DNA of 64,000 bases from Reichenbachiella faecimaris (GCF_900176375.1 NZ_FWYF01000003.1:434001-498000); one strand, 5' to 3'; counted from the first letter of the stretch, positions 53,121 to 63,023 are shown. Notes: generated by a model not told the origin, from the letters alone. A program made the numbers and translations.

Positions 53121-54269
53121 ATGACTAATTACTATCACATATTGGGTGTGCCTTCCAATGCCACTGATGCTGAGTTAAAAGCAGCCTTTAAGCGAAAGGC
53201 GTTGAGTTATCATCCAGACAAGCATGATGGAGATAAGGATATGGAAGAACTGTTTAAGCAGGTGAATGAAGCTTATCAGGTGCTATCCAATTCATATAAA
53301 AGATCAAAGCATGACATGATGCTAAGGTATGGGCGAGTCACTCGTACCACAGTTACTCATACGTATCAGGGTCATCGTCAGCCTCAGCCTGGGCGCCCAA
53401 GATATTATGCTCCTCAAATGAGCAATTGGAAGGCGACAGCTTATGCCTTTCTGTTTGCTTTTACGATTGCTCTGATTATGACCACAGGTATGTATATCAA
53501 TGAACAGTATAAAGCACGTGTGAAAGCTGAACTCCTAGCAGGTAGAAGAAGCACATTCGAGCAAGTAAAGTCAGCGCATGTGCAAGGAGATCTGAAGCAA
53601 AGTCTACAACTCTTGAGTGGCTTGGGACATTTCTGGACTGAAGAGCAAGACATGAGAGACTTCAAAGATTTGCTACTGGTAGAAATTAAGAATAAAGGAG
53701 ATAATTATTTGGCTGATGGCAATTATCAATTGGCCATCTCACATTATGATATGCTCAAAGACTATTCAGTGAGTAATACCATTTCTTACATGAAAAAAAT
53801 TGCAACCGCCTATCAAGGAATGGGTGAAGTGGGCAAGGCATTGGAGGTCTATCAGATGATGCATTTGTATGGGTATCGGACAGCCAGTTTTTATTTGGAA
53901 ATGGGATCGCTGTATGAAAACGGCATGCAAGATTTGGGTCAAGCTTTAAATTATTATCAGATAGGTGCAGAAATGGCTTCTTCAGAATACGAGGTGACCA
54001 TAGGAAGTGCTTACCCAATTGTGATCAATGCCAATATGGTGCCTGCCTCTCATTATGACATCTATATGAAGGTGGCGCAAACTCACTTGAATTTGAATCA
54101 ATACCAAGAAGCAGTGGATGCAATATCCTGGACGAAAGAGATCTGGCCTGATAGTTTGCTACAATATGAAATTGAAGCTCGGAGTTTTCAAGGCATGGGG
54201 AGGTTATCCGCTATGAGACAAACAATTACTCATGCAAAATCTATCGACCCTGAATTCTCATTAGACTAA
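53121..54269 (+). CDS. J-domain protein with membrane anchor and TPR repeats
   Basis: The 382-residue protein has an N-terminal J domain (residues 3-70) with HPD at 31-33, so it should stimulate a DnaK ATPase. A Gln/Pro-rich linker, one membrane segment (about residues 105-127) and TPR-like repeats (from about residue 145, e.g. YLADGNYQLAISHYDML) follow. There is no Gly/Phe region or zinc finger, so it is a class C J-protein. The topology places the J domain in the cytoplasm and the TPR part in the periplasm (inference). It is divergent from the FAN1-like gene. Confidence 0.88.
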   Translation: MTNYYHILGVPSNATDAELKAAFKRKALSYHPDKHDGDKDMEELFKQVNEAYQVLSNSYKRSKHDMMLRYGRVTRTTVTHTYQGHRQPQPGRPRYYAPQMSNWKATAYAFLFAFTIALIMTTGMYINEQYKARVKAELLAGRRSTFEQVKSAHVQGDLKQSLQLLSGLGHFWTEEQDMRDFKDLLLVEIKNKGDNYLADGNYQLAISHYDMLKDYSVSNTISYMKKIATAYQGMGEVGKALEVYQMMHLYGYRTASFYLEMGSLYENGMQDLGQALNYYQIGAEMASSEYEVTIGSAYPIVINANMVPASHYDIYMKVAQTHLNLNQYQEAVDAISWTKEIWPDSLLQYEIEARSFQGMGRLSAMRQTITHAKSIDPEFSLD

Positions 54270-54290
54270 GCATACCGTTAATCAAATCTT

Positions 54291-54322
54291 TTTCGTGTAA
54301 TGGTGATTTAATTTTATTTTTG
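54291..54322 (+). promoter_or_regulatory. Candidate promoter of the third M1 gene
   Basis: TTTC (54291-54294) and TATTTTTG (54315-54322) are 20 bases apart; the -7 box is perfect and the -33 box has one mismatch. It lies 19 bases before the start codon. Confidence 0.5.
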
Positions 54323-54341
54323 ATAAAAACCATTACCGTAT

Positions 54342-55937
54342 ATGCCCCAACCTCAATTTCGTTATTTGCTTGTAGCCTTTTGCTTATGCATTTGTACTAT
54401 GGCATTGGGCCAACGTCGAGCGCTGGAACCATTCGACATACTCCATTACCAATTTGATATTAGTCTAAATGATACCTCCAATGTGGTGTTCGTGAAGGCA
54501 AGGATAATCATTTCTTATTCTGACAAAGTACCCGAATACACCATTCTTGACTTAGCGAGTCCATCCGGCGAAACAGGGATGAAAGTAACAGCGCTAACTA
54601 TCAATGATACCAGTGTTCCATTTGAGCACAGATCTGATCAATTGAAAATATCAACCCCACCTTCCATTCATAGAGGAGATACATCAGAGGTTTATGTTTC
54701 GTATACTGGCCTGCCTGATAATGGGTTGATAATTTCTAAAAATGCCCATGGAGATCGAACATTCTTTGCTGAGCACTGGCCAAATCGAGCACATAGATGG
54801 CTGCCAGTGGTAGATCATCCATCCGAAAAAGCCACCTGCGAATTTATTGTAAACACACCATCAAAATATAAAGTGGTAGCGAATGGAGATTTGCAAAATG
54901 AAAATGAAATAAATCCAGGATGGAAAAGAACAGTGTGGAAAATGAGTCAACCAATTTCCGCGAAAGTGATGGTTATTGGTGTAGCCGAGTTTACCACAAA
55001 AAAGTTAGACGACAAGGGTATGATCACGGCCTGGGTTTATAAGAAATCAGCTGAGAAAGCTTTGAATGATTTTGCAGAAGCGCCTGCAATATTCAAAGCC
55101 CTAGAAAATTTGATGGGTGAATATCCTTTTTCTAAATGTGATCAAGTGGAATCTACAACCAGATTTGGAGGTATGGAAAATGCCGGAAACATTTTTTATC
55201 CTGAGAAATCACTAGAAGGAAAGCAAAAAATAAATGCGACCATAGCGCATGAAATAGGGCATCAGTGGTTTGGGAATGCCGTGACTGAGAAGGATTGGGC
55301 TGACATTTGGATTAGCGAAGGTTTTGCTTCCTTTCTGGAAAACTACTGGGTAGAAGAAGTGCTTGGAAAAGAAAAATTGCAGGCCAAGCTTGAAAAGGAA
55401 GAAGCTAAAATTTTAAACTATCAGAAGAAAAACCCAAAACAAACAGTCATTCAGCAAAACTTTGATCATCTGGATAATCTTATGAATGCCCTGACCTATG
55501 ATCAGGCGGCTTGGGTATTGCGAATGCTTCAACATAAAGTAGGGAAGGAAAAGTTTCGTCAAATCATTTTTACATTCTACGAGCGATTCAAGTTTAGTGC
55601 GGCGAGTACGCAGGATTTTATTGATGTAGCCAATGAGGTTTCATTGCTTGATTTGTCAAATTTTTTCCAACAGTGGTATTACATGCCTGGAGCACCTAAA
55701 GTAGCGTATAATTGGAAGTACAGAAAGAAAAAGCTGGTTTTGGAGTTTGAGCAGTTGACTAATTATGTGTACCAATTGGATGTAGATATTCAAGTGAAAT
55801 ATCAAAACATGAATTTCGAAATCAAGCAGGTTAAGCTTTGGGAAAGAGAGCAAACCATAGAATTTTCCTGTGATGAACCTTCGGAAATCGTGGTTGATCC
55901 TTTGAATATAGTTTTAGGCAGATTTCATGAAAAATGA
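54342..55937 (+). CDS. M1 family zinc metallopeptidase, short secreted form
   Basis: The 531-residue protein has a signal peptide ending near MALGQ (residue 23). An N-terminal beta domain is followed by GGMEN (276-280) and the zinc site HEIGHQWFG (H303, E304, H307) with E326 in SEGF. A tyrosine in NALTYDQAA may be the transition-state residue. Behind the catalytic domain is only a short beta domain, so it lacks the long helical C-terminal domain of aminopeptidase N; such two-part forms are common in Bacteroidota. Its end overlaps the GNAT gene by four bases. Confidence 0.9.
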   Translation: MPQPQFRYLLVAFCLCICTMALGQRRALEPFDILHYQFDISLNDTSNVVFVKARIIISYSDKVPEYTILDLASPSGETGMKVTALTINDTSVPFEHRSDQLKISTPPSIHRGDTSEVYVSYTGLPDNGLIISKNAHGDRTFFAEHWPNRAHRWLPVVDHPSEKATCEFIVNTPSKYKVVANGDLQNENEINPGWKRTVWKMSQPISAKVMVIGVAEFTTKKLDDKGMITAWVYKKSAEKALNDFAEAPAIFKALENLMGEYPFSKCDQVESTTRFGGMENAGNIFYPEKSLEGKQKINATIAHEIGHQWFGNAVTEKDWADIWISEGFASFLENYWVEEVLGKEKLQAKLEKEEAKILNYQKKNPKQTVIQQNFDHLDNLMNALTYDQAAWVLRMLQHKVGKEKFRQIIFTFYERFKFSAASTQDFIDVANEVSLLDLSNFFQQWYYMPGAPKVAYNWKYRKKKLVLEFEQLTNYVYQLDVDIQVKYQNMNFEIKQVKLWEREQTIEFSCDEPSEIVVDPLNIVLGRFHEK

Positions 55938-56386
55938 GTACCAGTAGATTGATAATTAGGAAAGGAACGATTGAGGAAGTGGTCACCCTAAGTCGGCAGA
56001 TTCCAGAATTTGATAACCCCCATAAGGCCAAAGTTTACGAGCAACGGCTGAACGAAAACCAACATCTTATTGCCATAGCAGAATTGGACAGGGAATTGGC
56101 AGGATTTAAGGTGGGCTATGACAAATTCAATGACAAATCTTTTTATACATGGATGGGTGGCGTACTGCCGCAGTTTAGAAAATCTGGAGTAGCCAAAGCC
56201 TTGGCTCAATTCCAAGAGGAATTTGCATTGATGCATGGATTTGAAACTATAGTGCTCAAAACCAGAAACAAGCATAAAAACATGCTCCACTTCGCCTTAA
56301 GTTCTGGATTCGACATCATTGAAGTGGAAGTCAAATCAGACACTTTAGAAAATCGAATAATTTTAAGAAAAAAATTAAATAATTAG
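55934..56386 (+). CDS. GNAT family N-acetyltransferase
   Basis: The 150-residue protein has the GNAT acetyl-CoA-binding motif A in VLPQFRKSGVAKALAQFQEEFA (about residues 75-96, R/QxxGxA-type P-loop) and the following KTRNKHKNMLHFALSSGFDI, typical of motif B. The substrate is not predictable. The start overlaps the M1 stop (ATGA), so the pair is translationally coupled, although no functional link is obvious. Confidence 0.85.
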   Translation: MSTSRLIIRKGTIEEVVTLSRQIPEFDNPHKAKVYEQRLNENQHLIAIAELDRELAGFKVGYDKFNDKSFYTWMGGVLPQFRKSGVAKALAQFQEEFALMHGFETIVLKTRNKHKNMLHFALSSGFDIIEVEVKSDTLENRIILRKKLNN

Positions 56387-56534
56387 CAATAGGATTGCCG
56401 CTTGTACCATTTCATCTGGCATTTCTTTTTGAATCACATATATTGAATGAAAATATCAGATGACGCAGTAGGCCTTGCTTTTTGAAGTGCTGTCTTTGAT
56501 GAAAGCTAGGTGATCTAACAATAATTTATTACGC

Positions 56535-58373
56535 ATGAAATTAAAAATGAGCCTGTTGGCTGTCCTCTTGGGCATGTATAGTCTACTAGTAGCACAAGAA
56601 AAATATATTGTGACTATAGATTTGAAAACTGTGGTGGATGATAAAGTGAAAGTCAGTTGTACGCTACCCAAAGTGGAAGTTGATGAGATCGAATTCAGAG
56701 TTCCCAAAATAGTGCCAGGTACTTATTCCGTGTATGACTTTGGGAGGTTTTTTACAGATTTCAAAGCGTACGACATGGAAGGCAACGAGTTAGAGACCGA
56801 GCGCATCACTGACAATCGAATTTTGATAAAAAACAGCTCAAAACTGAGCGATATCTCTTATTGGATAGAAGATACATTTGATTCAGAAAAGGACAATTTC
56901 ATATTTGAACCAGCTGGAACTAACATTGAAGAAGGAAAGAATTACGTAATCAATACTTTTGGTTTTGTAGGTTATCTACAAGGGCAAAAAGACCATTTGT
57001 ACGAATTACATGTTGATTATCCTAAAGGTATGTATGGAGCGTCTTCGTTAGACAAAGTATCTATCAGTGACTCGTCTGATGTTTTTTTAGCCACCAATTA
57101 TTTTGATTTGGCTGATAGTCCGATTATGTATGCCGAACCTGATACGACTACATTTGAGGTAGGGGGTGCTGAAATTTTGATTTCTATTTACTCACCTAAT
57201 CAGGCACTTGATCCACTTTTCGTAAAGGAGCAAGTGGAGCCAACGCTCAAAGCGCAATATCAATACCTGGGAGAATTGCCAGTAGATAGATATGCGTTTA
57301 TTATCTACCTATTTGATAACAATCCACTATCTGGAAAGCTGGGTGCTTTAGAGCACTCTTATTCCTCTTTTTATAGCTTGCCGGAAATAGATCCTTACCG
57401 GCTGGGTCAGGTGGTTCGCGACGTGGCTGCACACGAATTTTTTCATATTCTGACTCCTTTGAATATCCACTCTGAAGAAATTGGCAATTTTGATTTTATC
57501 AATCCAAAAATGTCCAAGCACCTCTGGATGTACGAAGGTGTAACAGAATATGCAGCCGGCTTAGCGCAAGTGAAATATGGAGAGATGGCTTTGGCCGATT
57601 ATCTGGCTGTGATAGATGGCAAGATCAACAATTCGCGTGAAAGATTTAATGATCAATTGCCATTTACCAAACTTAGCCTTCATTGCTTAGATAGCACAGC
57701 AGCTGAATATGGAAACGTATACCAAAAGGGTGCCTTGATTGGTATGTCTTTGGATTTGCTGTTGAGAGAATTGTCTGAAGGAGAATATGGCGTTCAGAAT
57801 CTCATGCATGATCTGGCTAAGAAATACGGGAAAACATTGTCGTTTAAAGACAGTGAGCTGTTTGATACCATTACCAAAATGACGTATCCAGAAGTACGGG
57901 AGTTTTTTTCCACGCATGTAGAGGGCTCCACCCCAATTCCCTATGAAGAGTATTTAGCAAAAGCAGGTGTGCTATACGAGCCTGCTCGAACGGAAAAGGA
58001 ATTGTCACTAGGCCATATTAGCTTTTCAGTAAATGAATCAGACAACAGGCTGGTCATACAATCCATTGATCAGATGAATTTTTTTGGTCAGGAAATGGGC
58101 TATTTGGAGAAGGATATCATCTACAAATTTGATGATGTAGAGATTGATATAGAAAACTATGAAGAGGAATTTTTAGCCTTCAATAATCGTCATCAAGTGG
58201 GGGATAAAATTAGGGCTGTCGTTTTGAGAACGGACGAAAAAGGCAAGCAGAAAAAAATAAAACTAAAAGCTGAGGCCATGTTCGTAGACGTGAAAATCGA
58301 GTCTTCCATCTCAGTCATGGAAAATCCTACGAATGCCCAACTTGCCTTACGAAAGGCATGGATAAACAAATAA
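56535..58373 (+). CDS. M61 family peptidase with PDZ domain
   Basis: The 612-residue protein has a signal peptide (to LLVAQ, about residue 21). The N-terminal M61-type beta domain has RVPKIVPGTYSVYDFGRF. The zinc site is HEFFH (H300, E301, H304) with E334 in WMYEGVTEY, the glycyl-aminopeptidase family pattern. A PDZ-like region spans about residues 500-580, including the loop DNRLVIQSIDQ. Members cleave N-terminal Gly or Ala from peptides; specificity here is inferred. It is probably periplasmic, and it is the fourth exported metallopeptidase of the window. Confidence 0.9.
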   Translation: MKLKMSLLAVLLGMYSLLVAQEKYIVTIDLKTVVDDKVKVSCTLPKVEVDEIEFRVPKIVPGTYSVYDFGRFFTDFKAYDMEGNELETERITDNRILIKNSSKLSDISYWIEDTFDSEKDNFIFEPAGTNIEEGKNYVINTFGFVGYLQGQKDHLYELHVDYPKGMYGASSLDKVSISDSSDVFLATNYFDLADSPIMYAEPDTTTFEVGGAEILISIYSPNQALDPLFVKEQVEPTLKAQYQYLGELPVDRYAFIIYLFDNNPLSGKLGALEHSYSSFYSLPEIDPYRLGQVVRDVAAHEFFHILTPLNIHSEEIGNFDFINPKMSKHLWMYEGVTEYAAGLAQVKYGEMALADYLAVIDGKINNSRERFNDQLPFTKLSLHCLDSTAAEYGNVYQKGALIGMSLDLLLRELSEGEYGVQNLMHDLAKKYGKTLSFKDSELFDTITKMTYPEVREFFSTHVEGSTPIPYEEYLAKAGVLYEPARTEKELSLGHISFSVNESDNRLVIQSIDQMNFFGQEMGYLEKDIIYKFDDVEIDIENYEEEFLAFNNRHQVGDKIRAVVLRTDEKGKQKKIKLKAEAMFVDVKIESSISVMENPTNAQLALRKAWINK

Positions 58374-58523
58374 TATGAAGAAAGAGAATCGAAATCACAT
58401 GATGTCTGCGTACACGAAAAAGGTTAAAAATTTCTTCATATTAAATCGCTGATATTCGCTCGGTTCGCTTGTAGATTAAAGTAAAATTTTCCATTTTACT
58501 ATAGAACTAATTCCTACATTGAT

Positions 58524-59867
58524 ATGGCGAAGAAAGGTAGTGAGAAAAAAATATTTGTCCTTGATACATCCGTAATTCTCTTTTCACATGACTCTATAAT
58601 GAACTTTGCAGAGCATGATGTGGGGATTCCAATTACTGTTCTTGAAGAACTGGATAATTTCAAAAAAGGTAATGATACCATCAATTTTGAAGCACGTGAA
58701 TTTGCACGCTTATTGGATGGCTTGGCCAAGGATCATATGCTTCAGGATTGGATCCCATTGAATGGCAATACGAGAGGAAAGTTCAAGGTGCTGATGCACT
58801 CAGAAGCTGAGCCTGAGTTTGACGCAGTCAAAGTTTTTGGCGAAAGGAAAAACGATCATAAGATTCTCAATGCCGCACTCAGACTCAAGAAAGAAGAGAA
58901 AGGGCGTAAAGTCATTTTAGTATCGAAAGACATCAATTTGAGATTGAAGGCCAAATCTTTGGATCTCACAGCTGAAGACTACGAAACGGGCAAAATCAAA
59001 GATGCCTCTGAACTGGTCACAGGCAAATATGAAATCAACAAAGTGCCTGCTACCACCATAGATACCTTGTATAAAAAGGGAGAAGTAGAACCCAAAAAAA
59101 TATCGAAGACCTACGAGTTTCAAAACAATGGCTACTACATCCTGAAAAGTCCCAAGAATTCGGCCCTGAGTTTTTACAATCCAGTGACTGAAATGATGGG
59201 TCACGTAGAAAAGAAAACGGTATACAATATCAAACCCAGAAATGCAGAACAGGCTTTTGCCATTCATTGCATGATGAATCCTGACGTGAGGTTAGCTGCT
59301 ATTACTGGCATGGCTGGTACGGGTAAAACTTTATTGGCATTGGCCTGTGCTTTGGAGCAGAAGCGAGAGTTCAAACAAATCTATCTGGCCAGACCCATTG
59401 TACCATTGAGCAACAAAGACATTGGCTATTTGCCAGGGGATATCAAGTCCAAACTCAATCCATATATGGAGCCACTTTGGGACAACTTAAAATTCATCCA
59501 AAATCACTATAAAGAGACAGATAAGGAATACAAACGGTTGACAGATATGGTGAATCAGGAAAAGCTATTAATTACGCCATTGGCTTATATCAGAGGCAGA
59601 AGTTTGTCCAATATCTACTTCATTGTGGACGAGGCACAAAACTTAACGCCACACGAGGTAAAAACGATTATTACTCGTGCTGGAGAAAACACCAAAATTG
59701 TGTTCACTGGAGATATTCATCAGATTGATACCCCTTATTTGGACTCACAAAGTAATGGCTTGTCATATCTGGTAGATCGACTGCAAGGTCAGGAGCTTTT
59801 TGCCAATATCAATCTCGAAAAAGGTGAGCGGTCTGAATTGGCAAATCTGGCGAATGAGTTGTTGTAA
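58524..59867 (+). CDS. PIN-PhoH fusion protein (PhoH-like ATPase)
   Basis: The 447-residue cytoplasmic protein has an N-terminal PIN domain (VLDTSVIL with D14; further acidic residues near 45 and 115) and a C-terminal PhoH domain with Walker A GMAGTGKT (262-269, K268) and Walker B IVDEAQ (D369, E370). The combination matches YlaK/PhoH2-type proteins, which act as RNA helicase plus RNase in mycobacteria; that activity is inferred here. The stop shares one base with the start of the following small gene (TAATG). Confidence 0.92.
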   Translation: MAKKGSEKKIFVLDTSVILFSHDSIMNFAEHDVGIPITVLEELDNFKKGNDTINFEAREFARLLDGLAKDHMLQDWIPLNGNTRGKFKVLMHSEAEPEFDAVKVFGERKNDHKILNAALRLKKEEKGRKVILVSKDINLRLKAKSLDLTAEDYETGKIKDASELVTGKYEINKVPATTIDTLYKKGEVEPKKISKTYEFQNNGYYILKSPKNSALSFYNPVTEMMGHVEKKTVYNIKPRNAEQAFAIHCMMNPDVRLAAITGMAGTGKTLLALACALEQKREFKQIYLARPIVPLSNKDIGYLPGDIKSKLNPYMEPLWDNLKFIQNHYKETDKEYKRLTDMVNQEKLLITPLAYIRGRSLSNIYFIVDEAQNLTPHEVKTIITRAGENTKIVFTGDIHQIDTPYLDSQSNGLSYLVDRLQGQELFANINLEKGERSELANLANELL

Positions 59868-60136
59868 TGAGTGGAGGGATTGGATTTTCTAAGCAGGGTA
59901 GGCAAAGTTTCGATGACAACCGAAAAATTTTAAAAGCTACCCAGCCATATTATAGATCAAAAAAGGATAAGTTTTTCTCTAAAAAGAATGTAAAATTTAA
60001 AGTTACCAAAGAGGATATACATTATTTGATAATGGTTAAAAAAGCCAAAACCAAACAAGCCGTTCGAAACAAAATAGGTGTTTTTTTTGTGCTTCTGGCA
60101 ATTGTAATTTTGATCATTTGGATATTGAATTGGTGA
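59867..60136 (+). CDS. Small membrane-anchored protein coupled to phoH
   Basis: The 89-residue protein begins with a basic, Ser/Lys-rich soluble part (MSGGIGFSKQGRQSFDDNRK...) and ends with one hydrophobic segment (about residues 69-87) and a two-residue tail, a tail-anchor-like arrangement. No domain was recognised, but the opening resembles small Bacteroidota proteins often found behind phoH-type genes (from memory). Overlap with the upstream stop predicts coupled translation. It could tether or regulate the PIN-PhoH enzyme at the membrane (inference). Confidence 0.65.
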   Translation: MSGGIGFSKQGRQSFDDNRKILKATQPYYRSKKDKFFSKKNVKFKVTKEDIHYLIMVKKAKTKQAVRNKIGVFFVLLAIVILIIWILNW

Positions 60137-60241
60137 ATAAAAGCGGAATGACATTCATTTTTCCTTACTATTTTTTTAAGAGGGAGTAAAGTCTCCCCCT
60201 TAGAAACGGAATGTGAATGCTTGGGTAAGTGCCAAGTACTC

Positions 60242-62980
60242 CTAAGACTTTGCCTTTACCGTCTGTGGAGCTGGCTTTGAAAACTTAAATAGATCAAGGA
60301 ATGCTTTGCCATTCAAGCCTGGGCCTTCCTTGCTCACTTTCATGAGTTTCTTCAAGAATTGCTCAAGTGGGAATACGCAAAGTGCGATCATCACGTCAAT
60401 AATAAAGTCAATTACTGGCGTACTCTCTATGCCTAAAGTGCCTCCTGCGACAGTTTGCAAAAATTCAATGACCATGACAATGGTCAGAATAGTCAATCCT
60501 TCTGTGACAATCACATATTTCTGTTGCGCCTGTCTATTCATGATCACAGACCCAATGACAAGACCCGTCATAAACAGAATTTGTAATCCATAAAACCAAA
60601 GGGTTTGCCAGTAGGGTGGTTTGATTGTAAACTTGACTGGTTGTAGTTCTTGTATTTTACCGAAGTGATCTTTCGATCGAATGCTTAACTTATAATTAGT
60701 GGGTGGTAGGTAATTGAAGCTGATGTGATTGTTGGAGGACCATTCAGACCAGTCATCGTTCAGGCCACTGAGTTTGTATTGATATTCTATTTGGAGCAAT
60801 CCGCGATAATCAGGGCGCGCCAGCTCGAAGTAGAATGAGTTTTCGTCATGCTCAAAAGCAATTGGGCCATGAACATTTACATTCACATCCCCTTTGTTGC
60901 TTTTAGCTTCTCTAAGGTACATGTGATTTCTCCATACGAGTGAATCATCCTCACTTGGGTAGTACTTGAGTAATTCGTGAGATTGGTCAATCAACCAGAT
61001 GTTGTCTCTATAGTTGGTAATGAATGTCATATCTGGAAACAGCCCAAATATTTCCCGTTTAATGACTGATTTGTTGCGATTGATTTGGAACCAGGCGTCT
61101 CCATTGTTTACCCATACCTTACCTCCATGCTCTTGTAAGTGTTTTATGGGTTTGCCAATGACTTGCATTAGCGTGGTATCCTCTAAGATGGTGTCTTTAG
61201 CCCCATCCAGATAAAAATAGCCAATGGAATTAATCAAATACAGCTGATTGTCTATGGCTGCAATTCGAACCTCATCAATGAATTGGTTGTGGTATTTGTA
61301 TTCTTTGAAATCATGGTAAGTGGACGACAAGGAGTCATATCTGTATAAGTGACTTGGTGTAGCAAACCACGTGATTCCATTGTACTGATGCAGCGCACTC
61401 AATACCATTTCTCCATGGAAGTCTATCTGATCTTCTTGCACCCATATCTCATCCTCGTGCTTGTAGAGCTTGATTTCATTGTAGTGGTTGGCAATAACCA
61501 ATCGACCCTCATGGTTCTCTATAAAAGTAAACCTGATGGGCTCATGAACGACGAGCTCTGCAATGTGTTCCCATTCCTTTTCTTTTTTGTTGTACTCTTT
61601 TTTTATCTCATATAGACCATTGGATGAGGCCACTAGAAGTTTTTTCTTGTATCGAATGAATTTCTCACACTTGGCTTCTATTCCCTCTACTTTGGTAAAT
61701 TCATAGCCTGAACTTACCAAATGTTTTTTTACCCTTCTCTCATATTTGGTGGTGGTTGCTTTTGTGTTGCCTCCTGAGGTAGGTCCTTTTTTCTTTCCGC
61801 GCGACCGCTGCGCCTTTTTCATTTTTTTAGAAGTAGTGGCTGTAGTTGGTGTTGCTGCTCCACCTTTCACAGGCACATAGTACACAGTGTTTTTGTAGTT
61901 TAGATTTTTCTCTAGGAAGAACACCCCTTTACTAGTAGAAACATAGAGATGGCCACTGAACCAGAAAATATCTTTCAAATTGCCCTCTAGACCATGATAG
62001 TTTGTGAAGCTTCTGAAGGGTACACCAATTTCCAATCGGGAAAGTCCAAATTCATGAGAGATCCAAAGCCCTCCTTCATGATCACGACCTATGGTATAGA
62101 TTTCATTATCAGGCAATCCCTTGTCATGATTGATAACATCTACGATTTTTGAATGACGATTGCTGTACAAAATGATTCCATCTTCAAGCGTACTGAGTGC
62201 GAAATGATTGTCGTCTACCCATACGCCATTGTTGACAAAAGACTCATGCTCTGTCAAGAACTTGGACATCTTACATTCGTAAAAATTCTTCTGTCTGTAG
62301 ATATAAACTTTGTTGTCTGTAGTGCCAGCTACATATTGATCCCTAGTAGGATGCTTGTCAAAGAAGAGAAATTGTGCGTTTTCGGGTAGCTTCCAATCGA
62401 AGTCATCCAAAAGTTGATCCTCATGGTACCTATAGATTTTTTTATTGGTCTGCACCATGATGTTGCCATTCACTTCAAATAAATAAGTGAAATATTCATC
62501 AGGATCTTGTAAATAGGTAATGTATGATTTTTCCTGTCCGAGGTGATAGCGAATCAAATTACTTTCACTAATAAAGAAAGCTAAAGTATCGGCAACTATA
62601 GTTTTGAAATAGAGACTTTCATCTGACCGATTGGGATTTAATGAGATAAACTGATACTTACCGTCAATAAAACCAAACTTGCCAAAGTCACCTGCGCATC
62701 CTACATATATATGCCCTATTGAATCAAAGTCGAGTGAAAGTGCCGCACTCGGCGTAGCTTGAAATACCCAATCATGACCTTCATAGAGCAGTACGCCCGA
62801 ACGGTTAGCTATACACAGTTGCCCATCATCGTTTACTTTCAGCTCAAAGTTGAGATTGTCAAGCCCATCTACATCCAAAGAATAGTGAGACAACAAAAAA
62901 TCTCCTTTTTGGCCATTTACATAACTAAATGTAAGGAGCAAGAAAATGAGCAAGTAATTTTTCAAAGTAGAAGTAGGCAT
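60242..62980 (-). CDS. Two-component-regulator-type propeller protein with Y_Y_Y domain and membrane C-terminus
   Basis: The 912-residue protein has a signal peptide (to SYVNGQ), then beta-propeller repeats over about residues 25-720 (e.g. GLPDNEIYTIGRDHEGGLW). A Y_Y_Y domain at about residues 745-810 contains IEYQYKLSGLNDDWSEWS. After it come about four membrane segments and a short cytoplasmic end. A Lys/Thr/Gly-rich low-complexity insert (about residues 375-425) interrupts the propeller. Unlike hybrid sensors there is no histidine kinase, GGDEF or HTH output domain, so signalling would have to pass through a partner or the membrane part itself. Confidence 0.8.
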   Translation of the reverse strand: MPTSTLKNYLLIFLLLTFSYVNGQKGDFLLSHYSLDVDGLDNLNFELKVNDDGQLCIANRSGVLLYEGHDWVFQATPSAALSLDFDSIGHIYVGCAGDFGKFGFIDGKYQFISLNPNRSDESLYFKTIVADTLAFFISESNLIRYHLGQEKSYITYLQDPDEYFTYLFEVNGNIMVQTNKKIYRYHEDQLLDDFDWKLPENAQFLFFDKHPTRDQYVAGTTDNKVYIYRQKNFYECKMSKFLTEHESFVNNGVWVDDNHFALSTLEDGIILYSNRHSKIVDVINHDKGLPDNEIYTIGRDHEGGLWISHEFGLSRLEIGVPFRSFTNYHGLEGNLKDIFWFSGHLYVSTSKGVFFLEKNLNYKNTVYYVPVKGGAATPTTATTSKKMKKAQRSRGKKKGPTSGGNTKATTTKYERRVKKHLVSSGYEFTKVEGIEAKCEKFIRYKKKLLVASSNGLYEIKKEYNKKEKEWEHIAELVVHEPIRFTFIENHEGRLVIANHYNEIKLYKHEDEIWVQEDQIDFHGEMVLSALHQYNGITWFATPSHLYRYDSLSSTYHDFKEYKYHNQFIDEVRIAAIDNQLYLINSIGYFYLDGAKDTILEDTTLMQVIGKPIKHLQEHGGKVWVNNGDAWFQINRNKSVIKREIFGLFPDMTFITNYRDNIWLIDQSHELLKYYPSEDDSLVWRNHMYLREAKSNKGDVNVNVHGPIAFEHDENSFYFELARPDYRGLLQIEYQYKLSGLNDDWSEWSSNNHISFNYLPPTNYKLSIRSKDHFGKIQELQPVKFTIKPPYWQTLWFYGLQILFMTGLVIGSVIMNRQAQQKYVIVTEGLTILTIVMVIEFLQTVAGGTLGIESTPVIDFIIDVMIALCVFPLEQFLKKLMKVSKEGPGLNGKAFLDLFKFSKPAPQTVKAKS

Positions 62981-63015
62981 TGAAAATTGATTTAGTATAG
63001 AAGTACTTTCTAGTC

Positions 63016-63023
63016 AAATATAA
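63016..63023 (-). promoter_or_regulatory. Candidate -7 box of the propeller gene
   Basis: CAAATATA on the plus strand reads TATATTTG on the coding strand, a perfect consensus 35 bases before the start codon. A matching -33 box was not found. Confidence 0.4.

Noticed and set aside
60177-60202. Inverted repeat TAAGAGGGAG/CTCCCCCTTA as a terminator between convergent genes
   Set aside because: The stem is imperfect and has the T-run on the wrong side for both strands, so I cannot support termination.
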